Assembly: GCF_002234675.1 (NCBI RefSeq)
Contig: NC_019862.2
Span: forward strand, 23,990,160-24,054,159
Source: Oryzias latipes
Lineage: Eukaryota > Chordata > Actinopteri > Beloniformes > Adrianichthyidae
Reading direction: 5' to 3'
DNA: 64,000 bases
The stretch's first letter is position 1; each line of letters begins with the position of its first letter. The position numbers and the translations under genes are program-made. The notes under the pieces are model-generated. The model ran no database searches, was not told where the DNA came from, and worked only from the letters and a program-made list of their open reading frames with translations. This document shows, one piece after another, positions 1 to 10,643 of the stretch.

Positions 1-98
1 CACCGTTTTTGACAGGCTTGACTCTCAAGACATGAAAGGTAAGGTGAACTCTTGGTCGTCACACCAGTCTCAGTTTGACAGCAACAGGGTTAACCACA

Positions 99-545
99 TC
101 AGGAACCAGAAAGAAACCCACCAAACCAGGTGCCAGCTTGTAGTTCTGTCATGATGGCAAGTCCATTGCAGAGAGCCAAACAATTGCATATGAGATTTAA
201 AGGTTTTGAAACACTGAAGATACAATTTCTGTGAGTTTTGAATAGAAGTGGGCCCAGAATTGACCCTTGTGAGACACAACTACAAATAATCTTGGCCTCT
301 GAATTCATCAATCTTGATCCATTGTTTTCTTTCCAGTAAAAAGCTTTTAATCCAATTTGGAGCTACTCCTCTTATTCCATATGCTTCCAATTTGTCATGA
401 AAGATGTCATGGTTGAGAGAGTCAGATGCTGTTTTGAAGTCAAGGAAAATTCTAGTTGCATATTTCTTTTGTCCAGAGCATTTGTGATTTCCTCATCAAT
501 GAGAATCATTGAAGTTGTTCTGATTCTGTAAAACTGTATTAATTT
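99..545 (-). mobile_element. LINE reverse-transcriptase fragment
   Basis: The minus strand encodes a short piece of LINE reverse transcriptase with the block VSQGSILGPLLF, the usual (V/G)PQGSxLGPLLF motif, preceded by about 80 degenerate residues. Stops and frame changes break it, so it is a dead fragment. It resembles the minus-strand LINE at 4286-5165 more than the L2-type elements, but a clade cannot be fixed by eye. Confidence 0.6.
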
Positions 546-845
546 TTATTCTTGATGTTATATTTATCAATAAATGTAACAAATTTATCTTTAAATATTT
601 GTTTTAGAGTTTTAGAAAATTGTGGAAGGAGAGAAACAGTTCTATCGTTTGTAAATGGGTGCTTGTCTCTGCTTTTTCAGGGGGATTTTGTCACGGTGAT
701 TTCTTTTCCATTTTCATTTGGTTTGGGAATCTTCCAGTTTCTAATGATAAGTTACAAATGTGTTAACGGCTCAGAGAAACTATTCACCACATTTTTTCTA
801 CCACTGTCATATCTATATCCTCACAATCTGCAGTTTTTACTTTTG

Positions 846-1265
846 AATTGCACTTGACTGGTTTAAGTCTTATTTAACAAGGAGAAGTTTTTCTGTTAAG
901 ACTGGTGAGGCATTCTTATCAGTGGCTCCTCTGTACTGTGGGGTACCGCAAGATTCTATGCTTGGTCCTGCTCTTTTTTCTTCCTATCTGCTGCCCCTTG
1001 GTTCTTTCATTGCACAGGATAATGTCTATTTTCCTTTTTATGCAGATGATCTGCAGATATATCTACCCCTCAGTTTGAGAAAAAAGCTCACAACATGTTT
1101 TGACTGAGTGTATTGATGACGTAAAGCAGTGGTTGAGCCAGACTTTTCTGTATTTGAATGAGTCAAAAACAGAGAGCATTGTTCTGGTGACAGATCTACA
1201 GCTGACTCTACCGCTGTTGGGAATCTGGGGGTTATCTTTGACAGTTATTTTTAGTTTCAGATTCT
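846..1265 (+). mobile_element. L2-clade LINE fragment, RT palm region
   Basis: The plus strand encodes a GVPQDSMLGPALF block followed by YADDLQIYLPL, the reverse-transcriptase catalytic box (YADD), then degenerate sequence matching the region after the box and ending near GVIFDSYFSF in a shifted frame. The order of blocks fits an L2-type LINE. The next expected protein blocks reappear on the same strand at 5166, so this is probably the 5' half of a copy split by the minus-strand LINE that starts here. Confidence 0.65.
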
Positions 1266-2095
1266 TTATTTCAAACACAAATCAACACAGTCGTTTAACA
1301 TAGACATAAAGTAAGACAGTGTGCATGAAAAGGAGTGGGTTGAAGAGAAATCTTGTCTGATCCCACACCTATTTTACAACACCTGATGATGCGCGTATTT
1401 ATTTTTAAAGATATGTACAATGCGCAATTCTGTATTTACAGATTTGTAGAGAACATTCATGTTACATTCTGCATGCCAACTGTGCAAAAGTTACATCTTT
1501 TGTGTTATTAATCATTTCTGGCCTTAATAATTTCTATTAGTGACTTTTTGTACGTTTTTTGAATGAAGCGAAACGCTTGCTTTGTTTTAAACCTTTATCC
1601 AATCTGTTCCATAAATCCACACCACAATTTGACAAACATTTTCTTTTTTGTAGTGCGAATGCACCGCTATTTGAAATTCAGTTGTTTTCTTAAATTGTAA
1701 CTCCCATCTCTGTCTCTGAACATTTGCTGTATGTTTATTGGAATTAAAATGTTTCTGGCTTTATACATGATGAGAGCCGTCTTCCATTTCACTACATCCC
1801 CTAGTTTCAATAAACCCGACTTTAAAAATAGTGCGTTTGTATGTGTCCCATAATTCACACCATAAACTATTTAAATGTTTTTTTTCTGTAAAATCTACAA
1901 ACACTTTAGATTTGTTTTATAAGTATTTCCCCAAACTCCTACACTGTACTGTAAATGTGATAGTATTATGGAATAATATATTAGTAGACGTGCTTTGTGA
2001 GTGAGTGTATGATGCGTTTTTCCCTACACTGCTATGCTTTCACGAATTTTAGCTCTGACTTGCTTTATTTGTGGCTTAAAGCTTATATTGTCGTC
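1266..2095 (-). mobile_element. LINE 3' part, split by an L2 insertion
   Basis: The minus strand reads as the degenerate C-terminal end of a LINE polyprotein. The best open stretch is 1667-1858 (NYGTHTNALFLKSGLLKLGD), with upstream residues resembling the usual YCNxVWGNTY region. It is probably the 3' continuation of the minus-strand LINE at 4286-5165, separated from it by the L2 copy at 2096-4285. The reading frame has several stops. Confidence 0.5.
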
Positions 2096-4285
2096 CATAA
2101 TAATAATAATAATAATACATTTTATTTAAAGCGCCTTTCAAAACACCCAAGGTCACCGTACGTAGTTAGAGGTAAAACACAATAAAATCACAACATGTTA
2201 AAAACAATAAATAAATTGGATTCATTAGTAAAATCAGCTGACAGAAAATGTGAAATTGTGTTCCGGAAATGCAAGCTTAAATAGATGAGTTTTGAGTCTG
2301 GATTTAAAGATCAGAAAGGAGTCAGTGTTACGGAGGTCTGGGGGGAGAGAGTTCCAGAGTTGGGGAGCAGAGCGACTGAAGGCACGGCTCCCCATGGTGA
2401 CCATACGGGCCGGAGGGACAGAGAGCTGAAGGGAAGAAGAAGACCGAAGAGAGCGAGAGGGAGTGTTAATATGGAGGAGATTAGAGAGATAGGAGGGAGC
2501 CAGGCTATGGAGGGCTTTGAAAGTGTAAAGAAGGAGCTTGAATTTAATCCTAAAAGCTACTGGAAGCCAGTGCAGCTGCTGGAGAACGGGAGTGATGTGA
2601 TGGAAGGAGGGAGTTCTGGTGATGATGCGGGCAGCTGAATTCTGGACCAATTGAAGCTTATTTAGTGTTTTGTTGGGAAGACCATAGAGAAGAGCATTAC
2701 AATAGTCGAAATGAGAAGTGACCAGACTATGAACTAAAATGGAGGCGGAGTGGATGGTGAGGGAGGGGCGGAGTCGATTAATATTGCGTATATGAAAGTA
2801 GGCTGACCGAGTAATGCTATTGATGTGGGATTGGAATGATAATGTACTATCAAGGATGACACCCAGACTCTTTACTTGAGGGGAGGGGAAAACTGCAGAG
2901 GAATCGATGGAAAGGGTAAAATTAGAAACTTTGGAAAGGGTGGATTTGGAACCTACAAGGAGTAATTCGGTTTTATCACTGTTAAGTTTGAGGAAGTTTA
3001 GGGTGAACCAGGTTTTTATTTCAGACAGGCAGGTGGAATAGAAGAGTTGGGTTTACTGGACAGATAGAGCTGAGTGTCATCCGCGAAACAATGAAAATCA
3101 ATATTGAATTTACGGAATATATTACCAAGGGGTAGCAGGTAGGTAATGAAGAGGAGGGGACCGAGAACAGAACCTTGAGGAACACCAGATGAAATGAGTG
3201 AGGGTTGGGATTTAAAAGAATTCAGTTGAATAAACTGAGTGCGGCTTGAAAAACAAGAATGAAACCAACGGAGGGGGGTGGACTCTATACCGAGGGCTGA
3301 CAGTCTGTGGAGGAGGAGGGAGTGAGATATGGTGTCAAATGCTGCGCTCAAGTCGAGGAGGATGAGGATGGTGATGAGTCCAGAATCAGCTGCAAGGAGA
3401 AGGTCATTGATGATTTTTAGTAGGGCAGTTTCTGTGCTATGAAGGGGACGGAAACCAGATTGAAAAGGTTCAAAAAGATCATTTTGGGTGAGATGATGGG
3501 AAAGTTGGGAGGCGACTATTTTTTCAAGAATTTTTGAGATGAAGGGGAGGTTGGAAATAGCACGAAGATTATGAAAGGAATTGGGGTCTGAGCCAGGTTT
3601 TTTTAGGATAGGTCTGACGGCAGCGATCTTGAGGAGTGAGGGGACAATACCTGATGTCAATGAGGAGTGGATAATGGCACAAATGAAGGGAAGAAGAGAA
3701 GGAAGGCAGGATTTAACCAGGGATGTTGGTAGGGGATCGAGCAAACATGTGGATGGTTTGGACTTATGGATGAGGCGGGAAATTTCACTGGAATCAGGGA
3801 GGAGAAAGGAAGTGAATATATGAGTTACAGAAAACGAGTCAGACGGGACGGGAGGAGAGGTGGAGGAATGGAGATGCTGATGGATATCTAGAATTTTCTG
3901 GTTAAAGAATAACTGAAGAGAATTACAGTGCTCATCTGAATAAAAATGAGGGGGAAAACTGTTACGGGGTTGAAAGACATTATCCATTAGAGAAAACAAC
4001 ATTTTGGAATTTCCCTTATTTGTATCAATTAGTTGAGTGAAGTAGTTCGTTTTAATGTTAGAAACCAAGTCCTTGTATTGTAGAATATGTTCATTGTAGA
4101 TTTCCTTATGAAGGGGAGAGCCAGTTTTTTTGCAGAGCCGTTCCAACTGGCGGCATTTGGCTTTCATTTTATGGAGTTCAGGGGTGAACCAGGGGGAAGA
4201 TTTAACAAACGAAACAGACCGGGTTTTTACAGGAGCGAAACTGTTAAGAACATCTAAAAGGCAGTTATTATAAAAAGAATAATTA
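2096..4285 (-). mobile_element. L2-clade LINE, 5'-truncated, minus strand
   Basis: A long minus-strand reading frame (about 3016-4285) encodes the linker and reverse transcriptase of an L2-type LINE. It has SSPWFTPELHKMK near the N-terminal end, then DLSAAFDTISHSLL, SGVPQGSVLGPLLF and CFADDTQLYL, the FADD catalytic box. After a break near 2650-3016 the C-terminal segment follows at 2234-2650, with [19 protein letters not shown] and [12 protein letters not shown]. The 3' end on the minus strand is an (ATT)n tail, seen as (AAT)n at 2100-2117. The long open stretch makes it one of the younger repeats here. It lacks the endonuclease domain and is not autonomous. Confidence 0.8.
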
Positions 4286-5165
4286 CTCCTGATTTTAGTC
4301 ACTCTTTCCAGAACATGATTATCAATGGCAACTTTTATTTCTAGATCTGCAGGAAGGTGGCGATTTCCGAAAATCATGAATTTAGTTTTGTTAACATTGA
4401 GTGAGAATTTATTTTTGTCAAACCATTGTTTTAATTTCCCTTATTCTTTATTTACTTCCTGAGATTCTGCCTTCTGCAGACTATTCTTGTGGTGTCGGCA
4501 TATGATTTAATTTGATTTTTTTGATTTTATTGATTTATTTCAAGCATTGTAGTCAAAGCAATAAAGAATTTACACATATTTATCAAACTTATTACAGAAA
4601 TGATGAAATGCACAGATTAAAATGACAGAAAACAAAACAAAAATGTCACTTAAATCCTATATGCTTAAATATATGATATATATATAATATATGCATATAA
4701 AAAGTATTTGAGTGTATTTGATACCAAGTGGAGGTCATTAATATATAGTATGAGCAGTGTTGGACCTGATATTGACCCTTGTGGTACTCCACACCTTAAA
4801 TTTAGCAGGGATGATTTACAATCTTCCAATTGGACAAATTTCTGCTGGTTTTTAATGTAGCTGTCTAAGCAGTTTAATGCCAGTCCTCGTATTCCATATC
4901 CTTCCAGTTTGCTTATTAAAATGTTATGATCAACAGTATCAAAACACTTTTTCAGATCGATGAACACCTTTACTGTGAACTCTTAACTATCTGTGCCATT
5001 AATCATTTCTTCAGTCACTTGCCTAATCGCCATGGATATTGATCTGTTTTTTCTGAAACCATCTTGGTCGTCAGATGTTAGTTTATGTTTTTCGACAAAA
5101 TTTTCCAGCCTTTTGAGGAATACTTTTTCGAGTATTTTTGAGAATTGGATTAGAGAATTTCAGTT
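4286..5165 (-). mobile_element. LINE 5' part (RT fingers and palm), split by L2
   Basis: The minus strand encodes VFIDLKKCFDTVDHNILISK and CGVPQGSISGPTLLILYIND (4665-4967). These are the RT blocks carrying the first catalytic Asp and the VPQG box. A degenerate continuation with CFDKNKFSLNVNKTKFMIFG-like sequence reaches about 4290, where the L2 copy begins. 4505-4660 is AT-rich with no clear coding match. Upstream, 4968-5165 also translates as RT (a DGFRKNRS-like block) with stops. It is a non-functional copy of a LINE different from L2; the clade is uncertain. Confidence 0.6.
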
Positions 5166-5345
5166 TAACTAACAGATTGATAATATTGTCAAAATGAGCT
5201 TTTACCACTTGCACCTTTTAGCTGAAATGAAACCTTCCCCGAGTCGCAGAGATCTTGAAACAGACATTCACGCCCCGATCACCTCTTTAATTGATTATTG
5301 CAACTCAATGTACTTTGGTGTCACTCAACCATCACTCAACCGATT
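5166..5345 (+). mobile_element. L2-clade LINE fragment, continuation after insertion
   Basis: The plus strand encodes KMSFYHLHLLAEMKPSPSRR and LIDYCNSMYFGVTQPSLNR, the segment that follows the YADD region in L2-type LINEs. It picks up where the fragment ending at 1265 stops. Nearly the same sequence is repeated at 5763-5886, so this part of the element has been duplicated. Confidence 0.6.
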
Positions 5346-5454
5346 CTCTGAAGAATGAGAGGCATTTAGCGTTTGACTGATGGGTAGTTCTGTTTTAAAT
5401 ATTGTGGTGTTTTTTCTCTCTAGTTATGATGTGTCACTGTGATTGTGCTAAATA

Positions 5455-5720
5455 TGTGTTAAATATTGAAGAGGGAGTGAGATGATGCAGGGCTGCGTGT
5501 GATCTGTATTTACCAACACGCTGACATGGGTGGCGGTCAGTCACTCATGTCAGTAGAAAATGTGCTGCAGAGAAAGGCAAAAAGGTGATTCTAAAGAAAG
5601 CAAAAGCAAAAGGGTAATAAAAAAATAGTTTTGGAAAAATGTAGCCAGACTGGAAAGAGATGAGGAACTAAGGATTGAATCAAGCTTTTGACTGATGGGT
5701 AGTTCTGTTTTGAAAACGCT
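5455..5720. repeat. Unclassified dispersed repeat, copy 1
   Basis: This stretch matches 7890-8165 in the same orientation with only scattered differences. Shared landmarks are GATCTGTATTTACCAACAC, GGGTGGCGGTCAGTCACTCA and CAAGCTTTTGACTGATGGGT. The last landmark also occurs in part near 5370. I see no coding capacity, no terminal repeats and no poly(A) end, so the class is open. It lies between two copies of a duplicated L2 segment. Confidence 0.7.
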
Positions 5721-5762
5721 GGTGGTTGGTGGCTGGTGGTGGTTGGAATCTTGACAGTTGCT

Positions 5763-5886
5763 TCCAGTTTAACTAACAGATTGATAATGTTGATAAAATG
5801 AGCTTTTACCACTTGCACCTTTTAGCTAAAACGAAACCTTCCCCGAGTCGCAGTGATCTCGAAACAGACATTCATGCCCTGATCAC
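5763..5886 (+). mobile_element. Duplicated L2 segment, interrupted by solo LTR
   Basis: This is a second copy of the L2 segment seen at 5166-5290, about 90% alike over 120 bases. It breaks off at GATCAC, where a solo LTR is inserted, and resumes at 6355 with ATCACCTCT. The first copy at 5277 shows the uninterrupted join. Confidence 0.65.
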
Positions 5887-6354
5887 TGTCATGGCGCCTC
5901 TGTCAGCCCCGCCCCTCTGCTTTGCTCCTGACTCCACCAGCTGTGACCAATTCATCCTCATCAACTCTGCCTTCTTAAGGAGACCCAGCTCCACAACTCA
6001 TCGCCAGATCGTTACCCCTTATGGTGACTAACCTGGTCTCAGTCTCGCTCATGTTTATGCATCCTATGCTGATCTCGCAACTAACGTTATTATTCCTGTC
6101 TCAGGATTCCTGCTCTCGAGTGTCACCTGTGTGGAAGTCAGTTCGAGCCCCCCCGCTGTTCTGGAAACACCACGCTCGGCTAGCCGCGCTACTACCTCCA
6201 GCCACGCCTAAAGCTTCGCTCCTCTCTGGATTACATTCACGCTGTCTCCATCTTCCTGGAAGGAAGGAATAAAAATCCTTACTTACCTCACACCTAACTG
6301 TGTCCTCATTCTGGGTTCCAGCATCTGGGTCTGCCGCTCCTCCGAATCATGACA
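5887..6354. mobile_element. Solo LTR of an LTR retrotransposon, 5-bp TSD
   Basis: The 468-bp block begins TGTCATGG and ends CATGACA, so it has the TG...CA ends and the short inverted TGTCAT/ATGACA of a retroviral-type LTR. It is flanked by the perfect 5-bp direct repeat ATCAC (5882-5886 and 6355-6359). The related L2 segment at 5277-5290 shows the empty site, CGATCACCTCT. An AATAAA lies near 6269, near the LTR 3' end. There is no internal region or second LTR, so it is a solo LTR left by recombination. A 5-bp duplication suits the Gypsy/Ty3 or Copia groups; which one is not determined. Confidence 0.85.
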
Positions 6355-6740
6355 ATCACCTCTCTAATTGATTATTGCAACTCAATGTACTTTGGTGTCA
6401 CTCAACAATCACTCAACGGCTTCCAGTTAGTTCAGAATGCAGCATTACAACTGTTAGCTGGAACATCCAGACGAGCACACATCACTCCGGTACTCAGTTC
6501 ACTTTCCTGTCAACTTTAGAATTCAGTTAAAACCTTTACTGTTGTTTTTAAAGCCATTTCCTGGTGTTGCCCCAGTTTACTTATCTTAGCTTATAACTGT
6601 CCACAGCCATTCTAGAGTTTTAAGGTCTTCCAACAAATATTTGCTTTATTTGCCCAGGTCACGACAGAAACACTGGTGTGACTGTGCTTTTTCCATTTTG
6701 CAACGCTTCATCCTACCTCGTGAAAAATTTCTACCCATAG
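6355..6740 (+). mobile_element. L2-clade LINE C-terminal fragment
   Basis: Directly after the solo LTR the plus strand resumes L2-type coding sequence: LIDYCNSMYFGV, then QLVQNAALQLLAGTSRRAHI and TPVLSSL. The expected LHWLPV block is degenerate, and later positions to about 6740 show only scattered similarity. It is a decayed 3' end of the split L2 copy. Confidence 0.6.
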
Positions 6741-7884
6741 CACAAAATGGTTGTCATAGCCATCGTGTTACCTTATCAGATAATTCTACCTGTATGAACA
6801 AATGCATCGCTTTGATTTTAGGTCACAAACTATTAAGGTAGAAATGTGTCTAAATGGACGAGCTTGTGGATTTGAAGTTAGAACTTGTAAAATAGAATGT
6901 GAAAACTTGCGCACCGAAAAATCTGCATCTGTGTGTAAAAATCTTCTGCTGTAAAGTCTGACAAACAAAATCAGAACAGACAAATTCCCCTTTGCATGTG
7001 TTCATTTAGAGTTACAACCTCAAATCTGTGATCACAATTGCTCAAATGTGCTTCTGTGTGTGCTTGAATCTGCTGGCGCACATCACAAGTGCGCTACAAC
7101 TGCACTCTGACTTCTGACTCATTCCTTGTGTCAAAACTGATCTCACACAGAGAGTGAACTACAAATGCATTTCTAAAGAAAAAATATATTTTTTTCTGCA
7201 CTTTAATGAGAAATGATCTCTTCCAGCTGTAAATACACACACAGCAGCAAGACGCTGCCAAGGGACCGTCAACAAAGTGCAACCTCCGTGAAAACATCAT
7301 TCTATAAAAATCAGTCTCTCAAAAATGAATAAATGTCTACAGTTATATGAGCTGGTAATGAAGACTTGTCAGCATATTCATTGTACAATCAATATTTTTT
7401 GAGAAATTTCATCTTTAATATTTATATAGTTTTTCACATTTTAAGAGCTATGATTCATAATAAAGGTGCTCAACAGTTAATAAAGATAATAAAGCTAATG
7501 TCACCAAACTTTCTGTACTGACTAATCGTGATCCTATTGTCCTACTACAATAAAGATTATGTCATCAATTCCCTTTGTTCATCTTTAAGAATTTTCTTTT
7601 AAAGTTAAATATGAATCATATTTGCTAATCATTTTTCCAAACTGTGGAAAAGACCCAAAATCTTTGGTCAAAGGTCTGTGGCCTTCAGGTCTGTGGCAAG
7701 AATATGATTCCTTGCAGCAAACAGCTGCAATGCATGGCAGGTCCCTGGAGGTACAAGGGTCACTTTGGGCTTTATGCCAACTGGCATTTCCCTTAAGAGG
7801 TATTGTAATGCTTTAGAGTGTGACTATATAATGTGCTGTGCTGTCATTTCGAAAGCCTGACATGATATGACATGACACTGGTTC
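6741..7884. other. Unassigned AT-rich DNA
   Basis: I find no convincing exon, RNA gene or classifiable repeat here. Short open frames on both strands lack splice signals or family motifs. Confidence 0.5.
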
Positions 7885-8170
7885 TTTAGAAAGTGTTAAA
7901 TACTGAAGAGGGAGTGTGATGATGCGGGGCTGCATATGATCTGTATTTACCAACACACTGACACGGGTGGCGGTCAGTCACTCATGTCAGCAGAAAATGT
8001 GCAGCAGAGAAAGATAAAAGATCCAGCAAAAAGGTGTTTATAAAGAAAGCAAAAGCAAAAGGGTAAAAACGTTTTTTTGAAAGAGAAGAGGATGCTAGGA
8101 TTTCACACAAAAACTTTTCTGAGGAATGACAGGCATCAAGCTTTTGACTGATGGGTAGTTATGTTTTGAA
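7885..8170. repeat. Unclassified dispersed repeat, copy 2
   Basis: This is the same repeat as at 5455-5720, in the same orientation, carrying GATCTGTATTTACCAACAC and GGGTGGCGGTCAGTCACTCA. It extends about 20 bases further through a small internal insertion (AAAAGATCCAGC). No coding frame runs through it. Confidence 0.7.
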
Positions 8171-8871
8171 CATTCTGGTGTTTTCTATCTCTAATTTAGA
8201 GGTTTCACTATGATGGTTGATTGTGCAATTAGGAGGCTGTGTCTTAACAAGTGTATAAAAGAAGGGCCAAACTTGAAGGATGAGACACAAGAGCAGAGAG
8301 AGCAGAAGATCTCTTCCTTGACTCCACATTGACAGAGAACTACTTCTCCTTAACTGAGTGAGTTTTAACAGTTTTGTTTGTTTTCTGTTTTTTTCAGAAT
8401 TTGACACTTCAAGTAATTATGCATGCTATTAATGCCCCCCTCCGATGAAAATTATGTTTTTGACATGTACGTGTGGCCTTTTTCTTATGAAAGAGAACAA
8501 ATGTCCCGGTAACAAAAAAAATCATTTCATTTTTTCAGTGTTTCTTTTAAATTGTTGTCAAAATGACGTAATTTTGCCATGCGCATGCACAGTTAGTATC
8601 GGTAGGACAAAATCATGGGTAAGACAGATGTTAGAACACCGCCATAGTGATCGGGATTGTTCCAGCTCCATTGGCCCTGTGACATACTGTCCGGGGTGTT
8701 GCCAGGACGGGTACTGTTTGACGATTTGGTTAAGGACAGTTTAGACAGGTAGCAAGTTGCACTGCGCCACTGAAATCGTGCTGCTGCCAGACCTTTGCCA
8801 CCGCCCAAATCGCACTGCTGTTCTTCGGATCGCGTCCGTACCATTGACTTAACATTGACTGGGTGACAAAG

Positions 8872-9165
8872 TGGCTGGGTGGCTCGGTTGGTAAGGTTAT
8901 AAGCTACCATGCAGGAATCCAGGGTTCGATTCCCGGAGGGGAATAAGCAATGGTACCGGGGGGCAATTACCAAATCAATGGCGAGCAGTTAACATCACCC
9001 AGTGGGGGTCCTTAGGCAAGGCCCTTAACACTACTGCCTCCCGAGCGCGGTTCAGCTGCAGCTCACCGCTCCCCCAGGGGATGGGTCAAATGCGGAGAAG
9101 AATTTCCCCATTGAGGGATGAATACAGTATACATTTATTTTTTTATTATTTTATTTATTTGACAC
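8872..9165 (+). mobile_element. tRNA-derived SINE
   Basis: The 5' part is tRNA-like, with an A-box-like GTGGCTCGGTTGGTAAGG and a B box GGTTCGATTCC about 35 bases on, as in an internal RNA polymerase III promoter. A conserved-looking core with TCCTTAGGCAAGGCCCTTAA and a tail through GGGTCAAATGCGGAGAAG follow, ending in a T-rich stretch. A truncated minus-strand relative lies at 28570-28680. Loss of tRNA folding in the acceptor stem and the long 3' part rule out a tRNA gene. Confidence 0.75.
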
Positions 9166-10643
9166 TGGCCGCGTGAATCGCGTTTGGTGTGAACGCAGCT
9201 TAACTGTAACCTGTAATCATAAACTTAACCCTTTCTCTGGGTCTGTGCGGCAAAGAAAAAAGTTCCGCACTGGATGCACGTATTTTGAAAATTGCGTTCT
9301 AAAAGTCAATTTCTTCATTCCATTCATTTCAATGGTATTTATGTAACCCAATATTACAACAATAGTCGTCTCAATGGGCTTCATACCGGTAATTCTATAA
9401 GAACGTGAAATCATGAACAGTCATAAAATTCAATAGGTAATGGCTGAACTAAACTAAACAGACTTTATGGCATTTCATTTTATTTGTTGTGCAAGTGAAT
9501 TCAACTTTCTGGAAGTGCTAACATCAAATAAGTTCTGAGCCACAGCCAGTGCTGCTTGCTGGTGCAATGTAACATAAATTATAACGTTATTCAAAGCATT
9601 TTCATGGGCTTATCAAAGTTCTTTTTAGTGTGTAATTTCATTAAACATTAGGGTCTGGTACACAAATTTGTTTTGTTATTTCACACGCTGTTCAAATAGT
9701 GTTGATTTGGAACCAGATATATGTAATTTTTCACAGTTTCTTTATTGCAAAAAAATAAACTTTCGAGAATAGAGACTGTCAGTTGGTGTCGGTTTTGCCC
9801 CCCAATAATATATATATATATATATACGATTAATTATTATTTAAATATTATTTATTCATAATTTGTTTTTAATAAAAAAAACACATTTATTTGACGATAT
9901 ATCAAAATCTTTGATTTTTTTGTAAGTTTGAACTTTCAAATATCACTTTTAAAGCTTCACACAATACTTCTACTTGGATGGTATTTCTTGAAGAGATGCT
10001 GCACTCACTACGTCACTCAGTCTTCTTCCTATGCACGTTATGAGTGGAATTCACTAAAAGAAGTAAAAATGTTTGCTCCCATTAGTAGTACCACTATTTG
10101 TGAGTTCACAGTGAGTCCTGCCTCCTCTGCTCCTGAACGCACTGCTGAGGAAGAATGTCAAGCTTTAGCCACAGCCGTGGATACGGCTGTCTGCTGGGGA
10201 AAAATTGACAAATACATTGAAACGCTTGTTTTTTTTATACTGGCTAAAAAATGCATAATCGTAATTTGAAGATCATTGGGAACCCTTTTACAATAGATAA
10301 AAAGATTATCAGATTGAGACTTTAATAGAAATACTTACGTGCTTGCGTTCCAGTTTTCATTAAAATGACACTGAAACAACACAAAGAACTCTGATTGGAA
10401 TTTGTCATTTGAACTGTTTGAAGTGTTTTGTGTTGGAGTCCTCTGCAATGAGGCAATCCATTCATAGTCAGAGAGTGTTCTGATTAGAACGTCTAAAAAT
10501 GGTTCTGAACTCAGATAAAGAAAAAAAAACTGTGATTTCATCATCATCAACACCCTAAAAGAGAAAATGCCTACTGGTTTGTGGATGGTTTTTTTTTGGA
10601 AACTGCTACCTCATCTAATGAGAAACAGCTTGTTTCCCTCAGA
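9166..10643. other. Unassigned DNA upstream of the transglutaminase gene
   Basis: This interval precedes the transglutaminase start codon. It holds a short (TA)n run at about 9810-9826 and an AT-rich patch to 9920. A degenerate end of a dispersed family lies near 10275-10320 (TTTTACAATAGATAAAAAGA). A CAG at 10640-10642 just before the proposed start could be the acceptor of a 5' UTR intron. No TATA box is obvious. Confidence 0.4.

Noticed and set aside
2285-2638. Plus-strand open frame of 117 residues
   Set aside because: It is the antisense shadow of the minus-strand L2 C-terminal region.
8872-8960. Possible tRNA gene
   Set aside because: A and B boxes are present, but the acceptor and anticodon stems do not pair and the sequence continues into a repeated 3' part, so it is a SINE.
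10581-10643. Upstream in-frame ATG for the transglutaminase at 10581
   Set aside because: The sequence TTTCCCTCAG just before the ATG at 10644 looks like a splice acceptor, and the added residues (MDGFFLETATSS) do not resemble the family; a start at 10644 is preferred.
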